Source of the DNA: Paracoccus aerodenitrificans
GTDB lineage: Bacteria > Pseudomonadota > Alphaproteobacteria > Rhodobacterales > Rhodobacteraceae
Direction: 5' to 3'
DNA: 64,000 nt
Assembly: GCF_027913215.1 (NCBI RefSeq)
Contig: NZ_CP115784.1
Span: forward strand, 620,001 to 684,000
A model generated the notes under the pieces. That model was not told where the DNA came from and made no database searches. It worked only from the letters and a program-made list of their open reading frames with translations. The translations under genes were made by a program, and so were the position numbers. Shown here in pieces: positions 1 through 8,186 of the stretch (position 1 is its first letter; each line of letters begins with the position of its first letter).

Positions 1-95
1 GCGCAATGATCTATGCCACGCATTACAAGACCTCGCCCGAGCTTGACCGGGATGAGCCGGTCAAGCCGCAACCCGCCGTCATGCCCGCCGAATAA
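1..95 (+). CDS. 3' end of an unidentified gene upstream of nasC
   Basis: An open frame enters from the left edge, begins at base 3 in frame and ends at TAA 93-95. The visible 30 residues end in PQPAVMPAE and are polar and proline-rich. It lies 12 bases before the nitrate reductase start on the same strand, so it is probably an upstream member of the nitrate assimilation operon. Too little is visible to name the product; a nitrite reductase subunit, a siroheme gene or a transporter tail would all fit the context. Confidence 0.5.
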   Translation, partial: AMIYATHYKTSPELDRDEPVKPQPAVMPAE

Positions 96-107
96 AGGGC
101 CCGGACC

Positions 108-2735
108 ATGAACATGCAGCCCGCAACCAAACCGATCCGGACGACATGCCCCTATTGCGGAGTGGGCTGCGGCGTTCTGGCCACGCCGCTGGCCAATGGC
201 GGGCTGGCGATCGAGGGCGATCCCGATCATCCCGCGAACAAGGGCCGGCTTTGCGTCAAGGGCGCCGCGCTTGGCGAGACATTGGGCCTGCGGGGACGCC
301 TGCTCGATCCCTATATCCACGGCAAAAGATCGAGCTGGGATCAGGCGCTCGATCTGGTCGCGCAGCGTTTCAGCGATGCCATCGCCAAACATGGGCCGGA
401 TTCGGTCGCCTTCTACGTCTCGGGGCAATTGCTGACCGAGGATTACTATGTCGCCAACAAGCTGATGAAGGGCTTTATCGGCAGCGCCAATATCGACACC
501 AATTCAAGGCTTTGCATGGCGTCTTCGGTGGCGGGTCACAAGCGCGCCTTTGGCAGCGACACGGTGCCGGGGCTCTATGAGGATCTTGAGCTTGCCGATA
601 CGGTGGTCCTTGTCGGCTCGAACCTCGCCTGGTGTCACCCGATCCTGTATCAGCGTCTGGCAGCGGGCCGAGAGACGCGCGGGACAAAGGTCGTCGTCGT
701 CGATCCCCGGCGCACGGCCACCTGCGACATCGCCGATCTGCACCTTGCGCTGAATGCGGGAACGGATACCGTCCTGTTCAACCTGTTGCTGGCGGAAATC
801 GCGCGCCGTGGCCTGATCGATCACGGTTTCGCCCCCAATCTGGACGGGATGGAGGATGCGCTGGCCGCAGCACAGGCAACTCCGCTATCCTCGACCGGTC
901 TGCCCGATGCCGATCTGACCCGCTTTCTGGACCTGTGGACCGCAAGCGAGCGTGTGGTGACGGTCTATTCCCAGGGCATCAACCAATCCGAAAGCGGGAC
1001 CGACAATGTCAACGCGATCCTGAACTGTCACCTTGCCACCGGCCGGATTGGCAAGCCCGGCATGGGGCCGTTTTCGGTCACCGGTCAGCCCAATGCCATG
1101 GGCGGGCGCGAGGTTGGCGGGCTTGCGAATATGCTGGCCTGCCATCTCGATATCGACAACCCGGATCACCGCGACGCCGTCCGGGGTTTCTGGCAGGCGC
1201 CGCGTATCGCCGAGAAACCGGGCCTGAAAGCGGTGGACATGTTCCGGGCCGTCGAAGAAGGCAGGATCAAGGCGCTTTGGATCATGTGCACCAATCCCGC
1301 CCTGTCCATGCCAGAGGCCGACCGCGTGGCCCGTGCCATCAAGGGCTGCGACTTCACGGTCGTTTCAGACATTGTGACGCAAACCGACACAACGCGTCTG
1401 GCGGATGTGCTGTTGCCTGCGACCGGCTGGGCGGAAAAAGACGGAACCGTCACCAATTCCGAACGCCGGGTCAGCCGCCAGCGCCGTGCTCTTGCCGCTC
1501 CGGGGCAGGCGCGGGACGACTGGCGCATCATGGCGGATGTGGCCAAGCGGTTGGGCTGGGCCGATGCCTTTGATTGGACGGGGCCTGCGCAGATTTTCGC
1601 GGAACATGCGGCGCTTTCCGGCGTGGCTGGCGGGCTTGGCAGCGACTTCGACATCTCGGATTATCGTGAGACGACAGCGCCTGAATATGACAGGATGGAG
1701 CCGTTCCTCTGGCCGCAATCTCCGTCGCGCCAGGGTGGGCGCTTTTTCGGAGACGGGCTTTTTCAGACGCCATCGGGGCGCGGGCGCATGGTCCCGATCT
1801 TTCCCGCCAACCGGCGGCCGGTCGATATTGCGGCACCCTTCACGCTGAATACCGGGCGCGTGCGCGACCATTGGCACAGCATGACACGGACGGGACGGGC
1901 TGCCAGGTTGTCCCGCCATATCGCCGAGCCTTTCCTTGAGCTTCACCCACGCGATGCCGAGCGGCTGGGTCTTGCCCCGGCCGGTCTGGCGCAGGTCGAG
2001 AACGAACATGGCCGCGCAATCCTGCGGGTTCTGATCACGGATCGTGCAGCACCCGGCCATCCTTTTGCGCCCATTCATTGGACCGGCGAGACGTCATCGG
2101 CGGGTCGTGTATCTTCGCTTGTTCCGGGTCTGACCGATCCGATCTCGGGGCAGCCCGCCCTGAAATCCGCCGCCGTGAATATAAGCGCCTTCCGGGCAGG
2201 CTGTTACGGGTTTGCCGTGTCGAAATCAGAGATCAACGCGGCCGGCGATTACTTGGCCATCGCCAAACTTCCTAAAGGCCATCAGGCAGAACTTGCGTGG
2301 AAGGAACCCCCCCGTGATTGGATAGAAGAGGCCGCAAAACTTTTCGGCCTGGATACCACGCCAATGATCATGCGTGACCGCCATCACGGGACTGTCCGGC
2401 TGGCCTTTCTTCAAGACGGCCGCCTGCAGGCAGCTCTGTTTGTTTCGCCCGGGCCAGTGGCCCTGTCCCGCAGTCATATCGCCGAGGCATTGGACAGCGA
2501 TCAGACTGCAGACATCCTTGCGGGCAGGCCGGGAGGCGATCGGCAGGACGAAGGCGCTGTCGTTTGCGCCTGTCTTGGAATCGGTGCTAACAGGATCGCG
2601 CGCTTCATCGCGACCCGGAAAACAGCTACTCTTAATGAAATCGGCGCTGCCCTGGGTGCGGGGACGAATTGCGGATCATGCCGGCCCGAGTTGAAAAGGA
2701 TGCTGGCTCGGACTGCAGGGGCAGTTGATCGCTGA
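108..2735 (+). CDS. nasC: Assimilatory nitrate reductase catalytic subunit (NasC type)
   Basis: This 875-residue molybdopterin enzyme reduces nitrate to nitrite in the cytoplasm for nitrogen assimilation. An N-terminal [4Fe-4S] motif is seen as Cys14, Cys17, Cys21 and Cys49, followed by molybdopterin oxidoreductase domains and a dinucleotide-binding C-terminal region (NTGRVRDHWHSMTRTGR near residues 580-600). The end carries a BFD-like [2Fe-2S] domain with VVCACLG near residue 820 and NCGSC near 854. That extra cluster is typical of the NasA/NasC enzymes of Paracoccus and Klebsiella, and separates this protein from periplasmic NapA. There is no Tat signal, which agrees with a cytoplasmic enzyme. 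The ATG at 108 follows a GGGCCCGG-like purine patch; the ATG at 114 is an alternative start. The gene closely follows another on the same strand, so a nas operon is likely. Confidence 0.93.
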   Translation: MNMQPATKPIRTTCPYCGVGCGVLATPLANGGLAIEGDPDHPANKGRLCVKGAALGETLGLRGRLLDPYIHGKRSSWDQALDLVAQRFSDAIAKHGPDSVAFYVSGQLLTEDYYVANKLMKGFIGSANIDTNSRLCMASSVAGHKRAFGSDTVPGLYEDLELADTVVLVGSNLAWCHPILYQRLAAGRETRGTKVVVVDPRRTATCDIADLHLALNAGTDTVLFNLLLAEIARRGLIDHGFAPNLDGMEDALAAAQATPLSSTGLPDADLTRFLDLWTASERVVTVYSQGINQSESGTDNVNAILNCHLATGRIGKPGMGPFSVTGQPNAMGGREVGGLANMLACHLDIDNPDHRDAVRGFWQAPRIAEKPGLKAVDMFRAVEEGRIKALWIMCTNPALSMPEADRVARAIKGCDFTVVSDIVTQTDTTRLADVLLPATGWAEKDGTVTNSERRVSRQRRALAAPGQARDDWRIMADVAKRLGWADAFDWTGPAQIFAEHAALSGVAGGLGSDFDISDYRETTAPEYDRMEPFLWPQSPSRQGGRFFGDGLFQTPSGRGRMVPIFPANRRPVDIAAPFTLNTGRVRDHWHSMTRTGRAARLSRHIAEPFLELHPRDAERLGLAPAGLAQVENEHGRAILRVLITDRAAPGHPFAPIHWTGETSSAGRVSSLVPGLTDPISGQPALKSAAVNISAFRAGCYGFAVSKSEINAAGDYLAIAKLPKGHQAELAWKEPPRDWIEEAAKLFGLDTTPMIMRDRHHGTVRLAFLQDGRLQAALFVSPGPVALSRSHIAEALDSDQTADILAGRPGGDRQDEGAVVCACLGIGANRIARFIATRKTATLNEIGAALGAGTNCGSCRPELKRMLARTAGAVDR

Positions 2736-3073
2736 TCTGATGCGGGTTTGCTGGCGTATTCGCTATTCCCTTGCTTTGGCGTGGATGCGGGTACTTAAAA
2801 AGCAAAGGTAGAAAGGCTTGCTTCAGTGTCCCCGACCATCCGTAGGGGCTATTTCGTCCAAGCAGTCGCTTCTACTAGCCATCTCTAAATGGCGCTTAGC
2901 AGTGGTAACTCTTCTGTATCAACATTCGCCATGCCTATCCTGCTTGTAGTATTTTGTTATCATCATGCCGCGGCGCAACATGAAAGACTGCTTTCGGAGA
3001 AAAATTGAGAAGCCACATTTGTCCTGAATGTCGGCATTGGGCCGCTGATGTCGGGCAAAGGCCCTGCCCAAAG
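2736..3073. other. Intergenic stretch with no gene seen
   Basis: The 338 bases between the convergent nasC and the next gene are less GC-rich than their surroundings and contain only short overlapping frames that do not resemble any family. No tRNA, strong hairpin or insertion-sequence end was recognised. Confidence 0.5.
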
Positions 3074-4414
3074 CTACATCCGGTGCTCTTCCAATCCGAG
3101 CTCGGCCCACATCCAGCTGAAGTCGTATTCGGTAATCGGACCCTCATCATGCCTGGCGCTATGGTTTTCCAGCAGCTTCAACCAATCGATCACCTTCTCG
3201 CGCCCCGCTGCCGTGTGGACGGCCTGCCGCGGTGATTTGCTTCCAAGCGCCGGGATTGGCGCGTCCAGCGTTTCGCGGTAATGCTTGTCCATGTGATCCC
3301 GCATCAGTTGGCGCGCGATGTCTGGTGGAATTTCCTCGACCTCCTCACTCGGCCTGTCGCGCTGTTGGTCGGCCCGCATCTGATCAACCGTCCGGATCGT
3401 GGTCAAATGCGATCTTAACAGGTCCCCGGCGGCGTCGCGGATCAACTTCCGGACCTTGTCCGCCCGCTCGGTCGAGTTGACGGTCACGAGCAGCGCCTTG
3501 CCCTTCAGTTCCATGGAGCCCAGAACGGTGACCCCCTCCATCTGCGTGTCCAGCATGATGTCATAGCCAGCCTTGCCGCCGCGCCCCTTCCGCTCCGCCA
3601 GCCAGCTCCAGAGCTTCGGTCCCTGCGGCAGGAAACCCTTCACCCGGTCCAGCCGCTCTGCCACCGCCCTTTGCGTGACGCCGCTGGCAAACAGGTACCG
3701 CAGGTCGTGGAACAACACATCATCCCCGTCCGAATTCGTGAACTGCGGTTGCGCCGGGGTGAGGGCGCGATCGATCTCGATAAATAGCCATGCGGTGGTA
3801 AAGATGGGTGCGCAGGTCAGAAGCTGATCGCGGGTGAGCCGCAGTGCATCTCGCTTCTTCAGCTTCAGAGCATCGCGCAGCCCCGAAATCAGGAAATCCA
3901 CTGTCTCGGCCCGAAAGGGCAACAACGCCCCGGAGATAACGTGGTGCTCTCGCTCGGGCACCACGCGCACGGCAATCCGGTCCCATTGCTTCAGTGTGCG
4001 TGTAGCGGATATCTCCTTCACTGTGACCGGGGCAGCATCCGACAACAGATCGCGTAGCGTCATCGACGTGCCGGGCTGGACATTACTGACTTCATACAAG
4101 CTGACCGGCGCATCCCGCAGCGCCGCAAAATAGGCCCGGTTCAGCGCCGTCTCCTTCCAGCCGCGCCGCTTCAGGTAGAGATCGACGATGTTTCCGTCCT
4201 CATAGCGCTGGCCAAGGAAGTCCTCGAACCCGCACCCCCAAAGCACGCCCGTCCACTGCTCGCCCAGGAGGTCGGCCAGGCCTTCCTGGTCGAGCTCGAA
4301 TTCTTCCAGCGCGGGTATCAGGTGTTCCGCGACCACATCCTGCAGCCGTTCCCGCCAGTCGCCTTCCCTGCCAATGAAGGCCAAAAGACCCGATATGTCA
4401 TTGCGTTCGGCCAT
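3074..4414 (-). CDS. Unrecognised 446-residue soluble protein
   Basis: The frame starts at a clear ATG and encodes a soluble acidic protein without signal peptide or membrane segments. I do not recognise a catalytic motif. The middle (about residues 130-300) contains charged segments such as RDALKLKKRDALRLTRDQLL. The C-terminal 60 residues (LGSKSPRQAVHTAAGREKVI onward) resemble the short MbcA/ParS-like or SEC-C-associated tails seen in some hypothetical proteins, but this is a weak impression. It sits alone between nasC (convergent) and a toxin-antitoxin pair transcribed in the same direction about 220 bases upstream. Its length, codon use and start make it a real gene; the function is unknown. 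Confidence 0.75.
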   Translation of the reverse strand: MAERNDISGLLAFIGREGDWRERLQDVVAEHLIPALEEFELDQEGLADLLGEQWTGVLWGCGFEDFLGQRYEDGNIVDLYLKRRGWKETALNRAYFAALRDAPVSLYEVSNVQPGTSMTLRDLLSDAAPVTVKEISATRTLKQWDRIAVRVVPEREHHVISGALLPFRAETVDFLISGLRDALKLKKRDALRLTRDQLLTCAPIFTTAWLFIEIDRALTPAQPQFTNSDGDDVLFHDLRYLFASGVTQRAVAERLDRVKGFLPQGPKLWSWLAERKGRGGKAGYDIMLDTQMEGVTVLGSMELKGKALLVTVNSTERADKVRKLIRDAAGDLLRSHLTTIRTVDQMRADQQRDRPSEEVEEIPPDIARQLMRDHMDKHYRETLDAPIPALGSKSPRQAVHTAAGREKVIDWLKLLENHSARHDEGPITEYDFSWMWAELGLEEHRM

Positions 4415-4578
4415 CGCCTCTCACCCGTGTTCCCACAACAACATCTTGCTATTCACCTCGGTAAGCAAGATGCCGGTTAAAGCTGCTCAGCCGCCTGTGC
4501 CGCTGTTCCGACGTGGGTAGGCATATAAGAAAATGCCGCGTCACAGCGCGAAACGAGTGCCCTTTTCTGACATCGCCT

Positions 4579-4604
4579 GTAGGGCGGGCTTCAGCCCGCC
4601 CTAC
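4579..4604. repeat. REP-like perfect palindrome
   Basis: Two 12-base arms, GTAGGGCGGGCT and AGCCCGCCCTAC, flank a TC loop. This is the common GTAGGGCGGGCTTCAGCCCGCC type of dispersed intergenic palindrome found in many proteobacteria. It lies in the 220-base gap between the toxin gene and the 446-residue gene; it could act as a terminator hairpin for the toxin-antitoxin transcript, though there is no T-run. Confidence 0.75.
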
Positions 4605-4635
4605 GGCAAAAATGCAGACCGCAGCTTCGTCCTGC

Positions 4636-4944
4636 TTAGCTGCCTTCCATACGATCGCGAAGGGCCGCTGCGAGATTGCGGGAGGTGTGAAAGACGGCCA
4701 GAATTGTGACTGCCTCGACGTTGACCTCGTAGACAATGAGATAGGGTGACCCTGCCACATTCATTTCCCGCGTCCCGGAAAAGCGCCCCGGACGGCCGAG
4801 TGCGGGAAACTCCGGAAGCTTCGCGGCTGTTCGGGCAATCTGCCTGTACACATTCTCGGCCGCAGCCGGGTTTTCCCGCGCGATATAATCCACGATGGCT
4901 TCAAGGTCTCGCCCGGCCGGCTCGGCAATGAGAAGTGTCTTCAA
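4636..4944 (-). CDS. ParE/RelE-type toxin
   Basis: The 102-residue protein has the RelE/ParE fold signature: N-terminal AGRDLEAIVDYIARENPAAA, a central LGRPGRFSGTRE turn, and a VYEVNVEAVTILAVFHTSR strand-rich end. Family members inhibit DNA gyrase (ParE) or cleave mRNA (RelE); which applies cannot be read here, but the sequence looks closer to ParE. The start is TTG at 4942-4944, overlapping the TGA of the antitoxin (TTGA), so the pair is translationally coupled. The toxin lies downstream of the antitoxin, the usual order. Confidence 0.88.
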   Translation of the reverse strand: MKTLLIAEPAGRDLEAIVDYIARENPAAAENVYRQIARTAAKLPEFPALGRPGRFSGTREMNVAGSPYLIVYEVNVEAVTILAVFHTSRNLAAALRDRMEGS

Positions 4945-5192
4945 GCCTGCCAGCCATGCTTGGTGGCAATGGCGCCAAAGACGTCGTCGGCAGAACTGAC
5001 GTTACCCTCGCGCGCTGCGGCCACCCCGGCCGCGATCCGTTCCATTTGCCAAGCGTTGGCTTCGAGAAACTGATCGATCGCCTGATTGACCACATAGTTG
5101 CGAGAACGATCCATCGCGGCGGCCAAGGCATCGATCTCCGAGACCCTGGCTGTGCGGACGGTCATGAGTTCTGTTTCGGCGCGCTGCGGCAT
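4941..5192 (-). CDS. Ribbon-helix-helix antitoxin of the ParE-type toxin
   Basis: The 83-residue protein begins with a beta strand (TELMTVRTARVSEIDALAAA) followed by two helices including DRSRNYVVNQAIDQFLEANA, the pattern of CopG/ParD-type RHH antitoxins. The C-terminal tail NVSSADDVFGAIATKHGWQA would neutralise the toxin. The ATG at 5192 is preferred because GGAG lies about seven bases upstream; an in-frame TTG at 5204 is an alternative. Its dimer should bind the palindrome at 5211-5226 and repress the pair. Confidence 0.87.
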   Translation of the reverse strand: MPQRAETELMTVRTARVSEIDALAAAMDRSRNYVVNQAIDQFLEANAWQMERIAAGVAAAREGNVSSADDVFGAIATKHGWQA

Positions 5193-5210
5193 GGTGTGCT
5201 CCAATGTAAT

Positions 5211-5226
5211 CGTATGTAATCATACG
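5211..5226. promoter_or_regulatory. Palindromic operator of the toxin-antitoxin pair
   Basis: CGTATG-TAAT-CATACG is a perfect 6-bp inverted repeat with a 4-base spacer, located 19 bases upstream of the antitoxin ATG. An overlapping TGTAATCGTATGTAATCA repeat doubles the TGTAATC half. This is the expected place and size for an RHH autorepressor site. That the antitoxin binds it is inference. Confidence 0.65.
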
Positions 5227-5275
5227 CCTTGCCAATGTAGATTTCCAGTCATGCGCTGATCAGGGTCGGAAACGC

Positions 5276-5306
5276 TTGCTGCGGAGCGGATGTTCTCTGT
5301 ATGTTC
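5276..5306 (+). promoter_or_regulatory. LexA (SOS) box overlapping a promoter
   Basis: GTTC at 5292-5295 and GTTC at 5303-5306 are separated by exactly seven bases, matching the direct-repeat LexA box GTTC-N7-GTTC known in Rhodobacterales and other alphaproteobacteria. A candidate -35 (TTGCTG, 5276-5281) and -10 (TATGTT, 5300-5305) are spaced 18 bases, so the second half of the box lies in the -10 element. LexA binding here would repress the two genes downstream, the second of which is an SRAP protein. The predicted transcription start falls next to the ATG at 5312, so the message may be leaderless. Confidence 0.7.
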
Positions 5307-5311
5307 CGGAC

Positions 5312-5629
5312 ATGCCAGCGGGTCATCCATCTGCCAACAAGTTCCGAAACCGCACCTTGCGGCACATCGAGCATTCGGGGCGGCTGGCGCTCGTGACCTG
5401 CACCGGCTGCGGGCGTGCCTGCCGTTATTGGGCTCATGATCTCATCAAGGTTCTTGGCCCGGATCATGATCTGCTAGTGCCGCCATTCATTTGCTCGAAA
5501 TGCCGCCGCCGCGAATGGATGGATATTCACTGGATTGTGCCGTCTGCGACCGAGTTACAGGACGGCTTGACGGTCCGCCGTCCCGTCAAGCAGGTTGTTC
5601 GCTGGATCTGGCGCGACGAAAAGGCGTGA
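5312..5629 (+). CDS. SOS-linked zinc-ribbon protein of unknown function
   Basis: The 105-residue protein contains two paired cysteine knuckles, CTGCGRAC and CSKC, in an otherwise basic and aromatic sequence (RLALVTCTGCGRACRYWAHD; RREWMDIHWIVPSA). It probably folds as a small zinc ribbon and may bind nucleic acid. The ATG at 5312 is just five bases after the LexA box; an in-frame start at 5276 would lie upstream of that box and is less likely. The stop is four bases before the SRAP start, so both genes form one unit. I do not recognise the family; the SOS context suggests a role with DNA damage. Confidence 0.72.
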   Translation: MPAGHPSANKFRNRTLRHIEHSGRLALVTCTGCGRACRYWAHDLIKVLGPDHDLLVPPFICSKCRRREWMDIHWIVPSATELQDGLTVRRPVKQVVRWIWRDEKA

Positions 5630-5633
5630 GAAA

Positions 5634-6254
5634 TTGTGCAATTTATACTCCAACATCACCGCCCAGGAGGCCATGCGCAAACTGTTCAGCGGGCTGGCTG
5701 ATCGGGCCGGCAATCTTCAGCCCGGCCAGGTCTATCCCGACCAGCTGGGCGCGATAGTTCGGCATAACGAGGATGGCCTGGAATTGGTCAAAGCTCGCTG
5801 GGGAATGCCCTCACCTAAATTTGCCCTAAAGACCGAGCGAGATCCAGGCGTGACAAATGTGCGCAACCTGTCCAGCCCACATTGGCGGCGGTGGTTGGGC
5901 AAAGAGTGCCGTTGTCTGGTGCCGGTGACGGCCTTCGCAGAGCCGCTCGGCAAGGGAAAAGGCAATCAGTGGTTTGCGCCCGCAGATGCTGGCGCGCAGA
6001 TGTTTTTCGCGGGCATCGAGACGCGGGGCTGGAAATCGGTTCGCAAGGTGAGGGATGGCGAAACGACCGACGACCTCTATGCCTTCCTGACCTGCGGGCC
6101 GAACGCCGAAGTGAAGGCGGTGCATCCAAAGGCTATGCCCGTGATTTTGATGGAGCCTGATGCATGGTCGGCCTGGCTCAATGGCACTGACGCGAAAGAA
6201 TTGCAGCGTCCGCTGCCCGATGGCGCGTTGAAACTCATCGATGACGCCCAGTAA
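5634..6254 (+). CDS. SRAP/YedK (HMCES-type) abasic-site-binding protein
   Basis: SRAP proteins covalently trap abasic sites in single-stranded DNA through a cysteine at position 2. Here TTG at 5634-5636 is followed directly by TGC, giving Met-Cys-Asn after initiator processing, which decides the start; the in-frame upstream ATG at 5595 would bury the cysteine. Other family features are TNVRNLSSPHWRRWL (the substrate-binding Asn/Arg segment), CRCLVPVTAFAEP with the catalytic Glu, and VHPKAMPVIL with the catalytic His. The 206-residue length is normal. It is co-transcribed with the zinc-ribbon gene from a LexA-box promoter, in line with its SOS role. Confidence 0.9.
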   Translation: MCNLYSNITAQEAMRKLFSGLADRAGNLQPGQVYPDQLGAIVRHNEDGLELVKARWGMPSPKFALKTERDPGVTNVRNLSSPHWRRWLGKECRCLVPVTAFAEPLGKGKGNQWFAPADAGAQMFFAGIETRGWKSVRKVRDGETTDDLYAFLTCGPNAEVKAVHPKAMPVILMEPDAWSAWLNGTDAKELQRPLPDGALKLIDDAQ

Positions 6255-6902
6255 GGGCACTGTCTAAAGTCAGGCGAATGTCGACTTTGTCGGTCCTCGT
6301 CGCCCTGCTCCGTCCATCTCGGCCCTGGCGGGAGGCGCCCGCATGACGCGATCACCGGCATTACCGCTGAGATCATGGCCCAACGGTCGATCCCAGGCGG
6401 GTTGTCCAGCCTGGGACGGCAGCGCCGCACGGGCCGAAGCAGGCTGCAAGCGAGACGCCAGGGATCGAGCGCAGCAGCCTGTGGGCAACCTGACCAGTCA
6501 GGCGGCTTCAACTGGACCGAAGAAGATCCTTTGAGGCCCGCCTCGGCGGGCCATGTCCTGCGGGGGGATTCGGACAGAGCCGAACGCCCCCGCTTTCCCG
6601 GGCCGCACGTTCCGTGCGTCCGTCAGGGAACCGCCGGTTCCCCCACGCAAGGCCGTCGGCTTGACGGGGCGAAGGGGTTTCCCCGGCCTTCCTCCGCCTC
6701 GCGTCGTCGTGCAGGCCGGGTGATCCCCCTCCCCTTCGCCCCTACCGACAACCTTGCGCGGGTCCCCCTCCTGCCCGAAGGTATTCCTATCCGCCGTCGC
6801 CCTCGCAGCAACCGTCATGTTCTGGCTATGAAACGAGAACGAGTCCTGACCCTAGTCAATCACGCGCTTGACCGGCACAAGAAGCTTCATGGCTGCATCT
6901 CC
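6255..6902. other. Long non-coding stretch with an inverted repeat
   Basis: No plausible gene is seen on either strand between the SRAP stop and gcdH. A perfect 8-bp hairpin, GGCCCGCC-TC-GGCGGGCC, lies at 6535-6552 without a T-run. The stretch around 6560-6830 is C-rich with several short inverted motifs and may be a degraded mobile-element or plasmid segment, which I cannot assign. Confidence 0.45.
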
Positions 6903-8096
6903 TCAGAAGAACGCCTGCAGGCCGGTCTGGGCACGGCCGAGGATCAGGGCGTGGACGTCGTGGGTGCCTTCGTAGGTATTGACGGTTTCCAAGTTCACCA
7001 TATGGCGCATCACCGGGTATTCGTCCGAGATGCCGTTGCCGCCGTGCATGTCGCGGGCCACGCGGGCGATCTCCAGCGCCTTGCCGCAGTTGTTGCGCTT
7101 GATCAGGGAGATCATCTCGGGCTGCATCTTCCCGGCCTCGAACAGCCGCCCCACGCGCAGGGCGGCGTTCAGCCCCAGCGTGATCTCGGTCATCATGTTG
7201 GCGAGCTTCAGCTGGTGGAGCTGCGTCTGCGCGAGCGGTTTGCCGAACTGCTTGCGGTCCAGCCCATACTGGCGTGCGGCGTGCCAGCAGGCCTCGGCCG
7301 CGCCCATCGCGCCCCAGGCGATGCCGTAGCGCGCCCGGTTGAGGCAGCCGAAGGGACCGCCCAGGCCCTCGGCGTTCGGCAAAAGCGCGTCCTCGCCCAC
7401 CTCGACCTCGTCCATGACGATCTCGCCGGTGACGCTCGCCCTCAAGGACAGCTTGCCCTCGATCTTCGGCGCCGAGAGGCCCTTCATGCCTTTTTCCAGC
7501 ACGAAGCCACGGATCTTGCCGCCATGCGCGTCGGACTTGGCCCAGACGACGAAGACATCCGCGATGGGGCTGTTGGTGATCCACATCTTGGACCCGTTCA
7601 GCCGGTAGCCGCCGGGGGTCTTTTTCGCGGTGGTCTTCATGCCGCCGGGGTCCGAGCCCGCATCCGGCTCGGTCAGGCCGAAGCAGCCCACCCATTCGCC
7701 CGAACAGAGCTTCGGCAGGTACTTGCGCCGCTGCTCCTCGGACCCATAGGCGTTGATCGGGTGCATGACCAGGGACGCCTGCACCGACATCATGGATCGG
7801 TAGCCCGAATCCACCCGTTCGACCTCGCGCGCGACAAGGCCGTAGCTCACATAGCCCGCACCGGTGCCCCCGAACTCCTCGGGGATGGTGACGCCCAGCA
7901 GGCCCAGTTCTCCCATCTCGGTGAAGATGGCACGGTCGGTCTGCTCGGTCCGGAAGGCCTCGCGCACGCGGGGAGCGAGGTGGCCTTGGGCATAGCTCCG
8001 CGCGGTGTCGCGGATCATGCGCTCTTCCTCGGTCAGTTCGTCTTCCAGCAGGAAGGGGTCTTCCCAGCGGAAGCTGCCGATGCGGTCCATCTTCAT
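6903..8096 (-). CDS. gcdH: Glutaryl-CoA dehydrogenase
   Basis: This FAD enzyme oxidises and decarboxylates glutaryl-CoA to crotonyl-CoA and passes electrons to ETF. The 397-residue protein shows the acyl-CoA dehydrogenase signature [12 protein letters not shown]. It has the glutarate-binding segment [14 protein letters not shown] with the Arg and Ser of GcdH enzymes, and the catalytic base in [22 protein letters not shown] at 8096 is chosen because AGGAG stands about nine bases upstream; an earlier in-frame ATG at 8117 lies before the ribosome site. It is the last gene of the long minus-strand operon, directly after ETF-quinone oxidoreductase, and would finish odd-chain dicarboxylate breakdown at C5. 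Confidence 0.93.
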   Translation of the reverse strand: MKMDRIGSFRWEDPFLLEDELTEEERMIRDTARSYAQGHLAPRVREAFRTEQTDRAIFTEMGELGLLGVTIPEEFGGTGAGYVSYGLVAREVERVDSGYRSMMSVQASLVMHPINAYGSEEQRRKYLPKLCSGEWVGCFGLTEPDAGSDPGGMKTTAKKTPGGYRLNGSKMWITNSPIADVFVVWAKSDAHGGKIRGFVLEKGMKGLSAPKIEGKLSLRASVTGEIVMDEVEVGEDALLPNAEGLGGPFGCLNRARYGIAWGAMGAAEACWHAARQYGLDRKQFGKPLAQTQLHQLKLANMMTEITLGLNAALRVGRLFEAGKMQPEMISLIKRNNCGKALEIARVARDMHGGNGISDEYPVMRHMVNLETVNTYEGTHDVHALILGRAQTGLQAFF

Positions 8097-8186
8097 GGTG
8101 GTTTCTCCTATCTCCATCAGGCGAGTTCAATAAGCATTACGGTGGTCATGCCAGGCCTATCTTGGGGTCGCGAGGCACCGGCCTTC

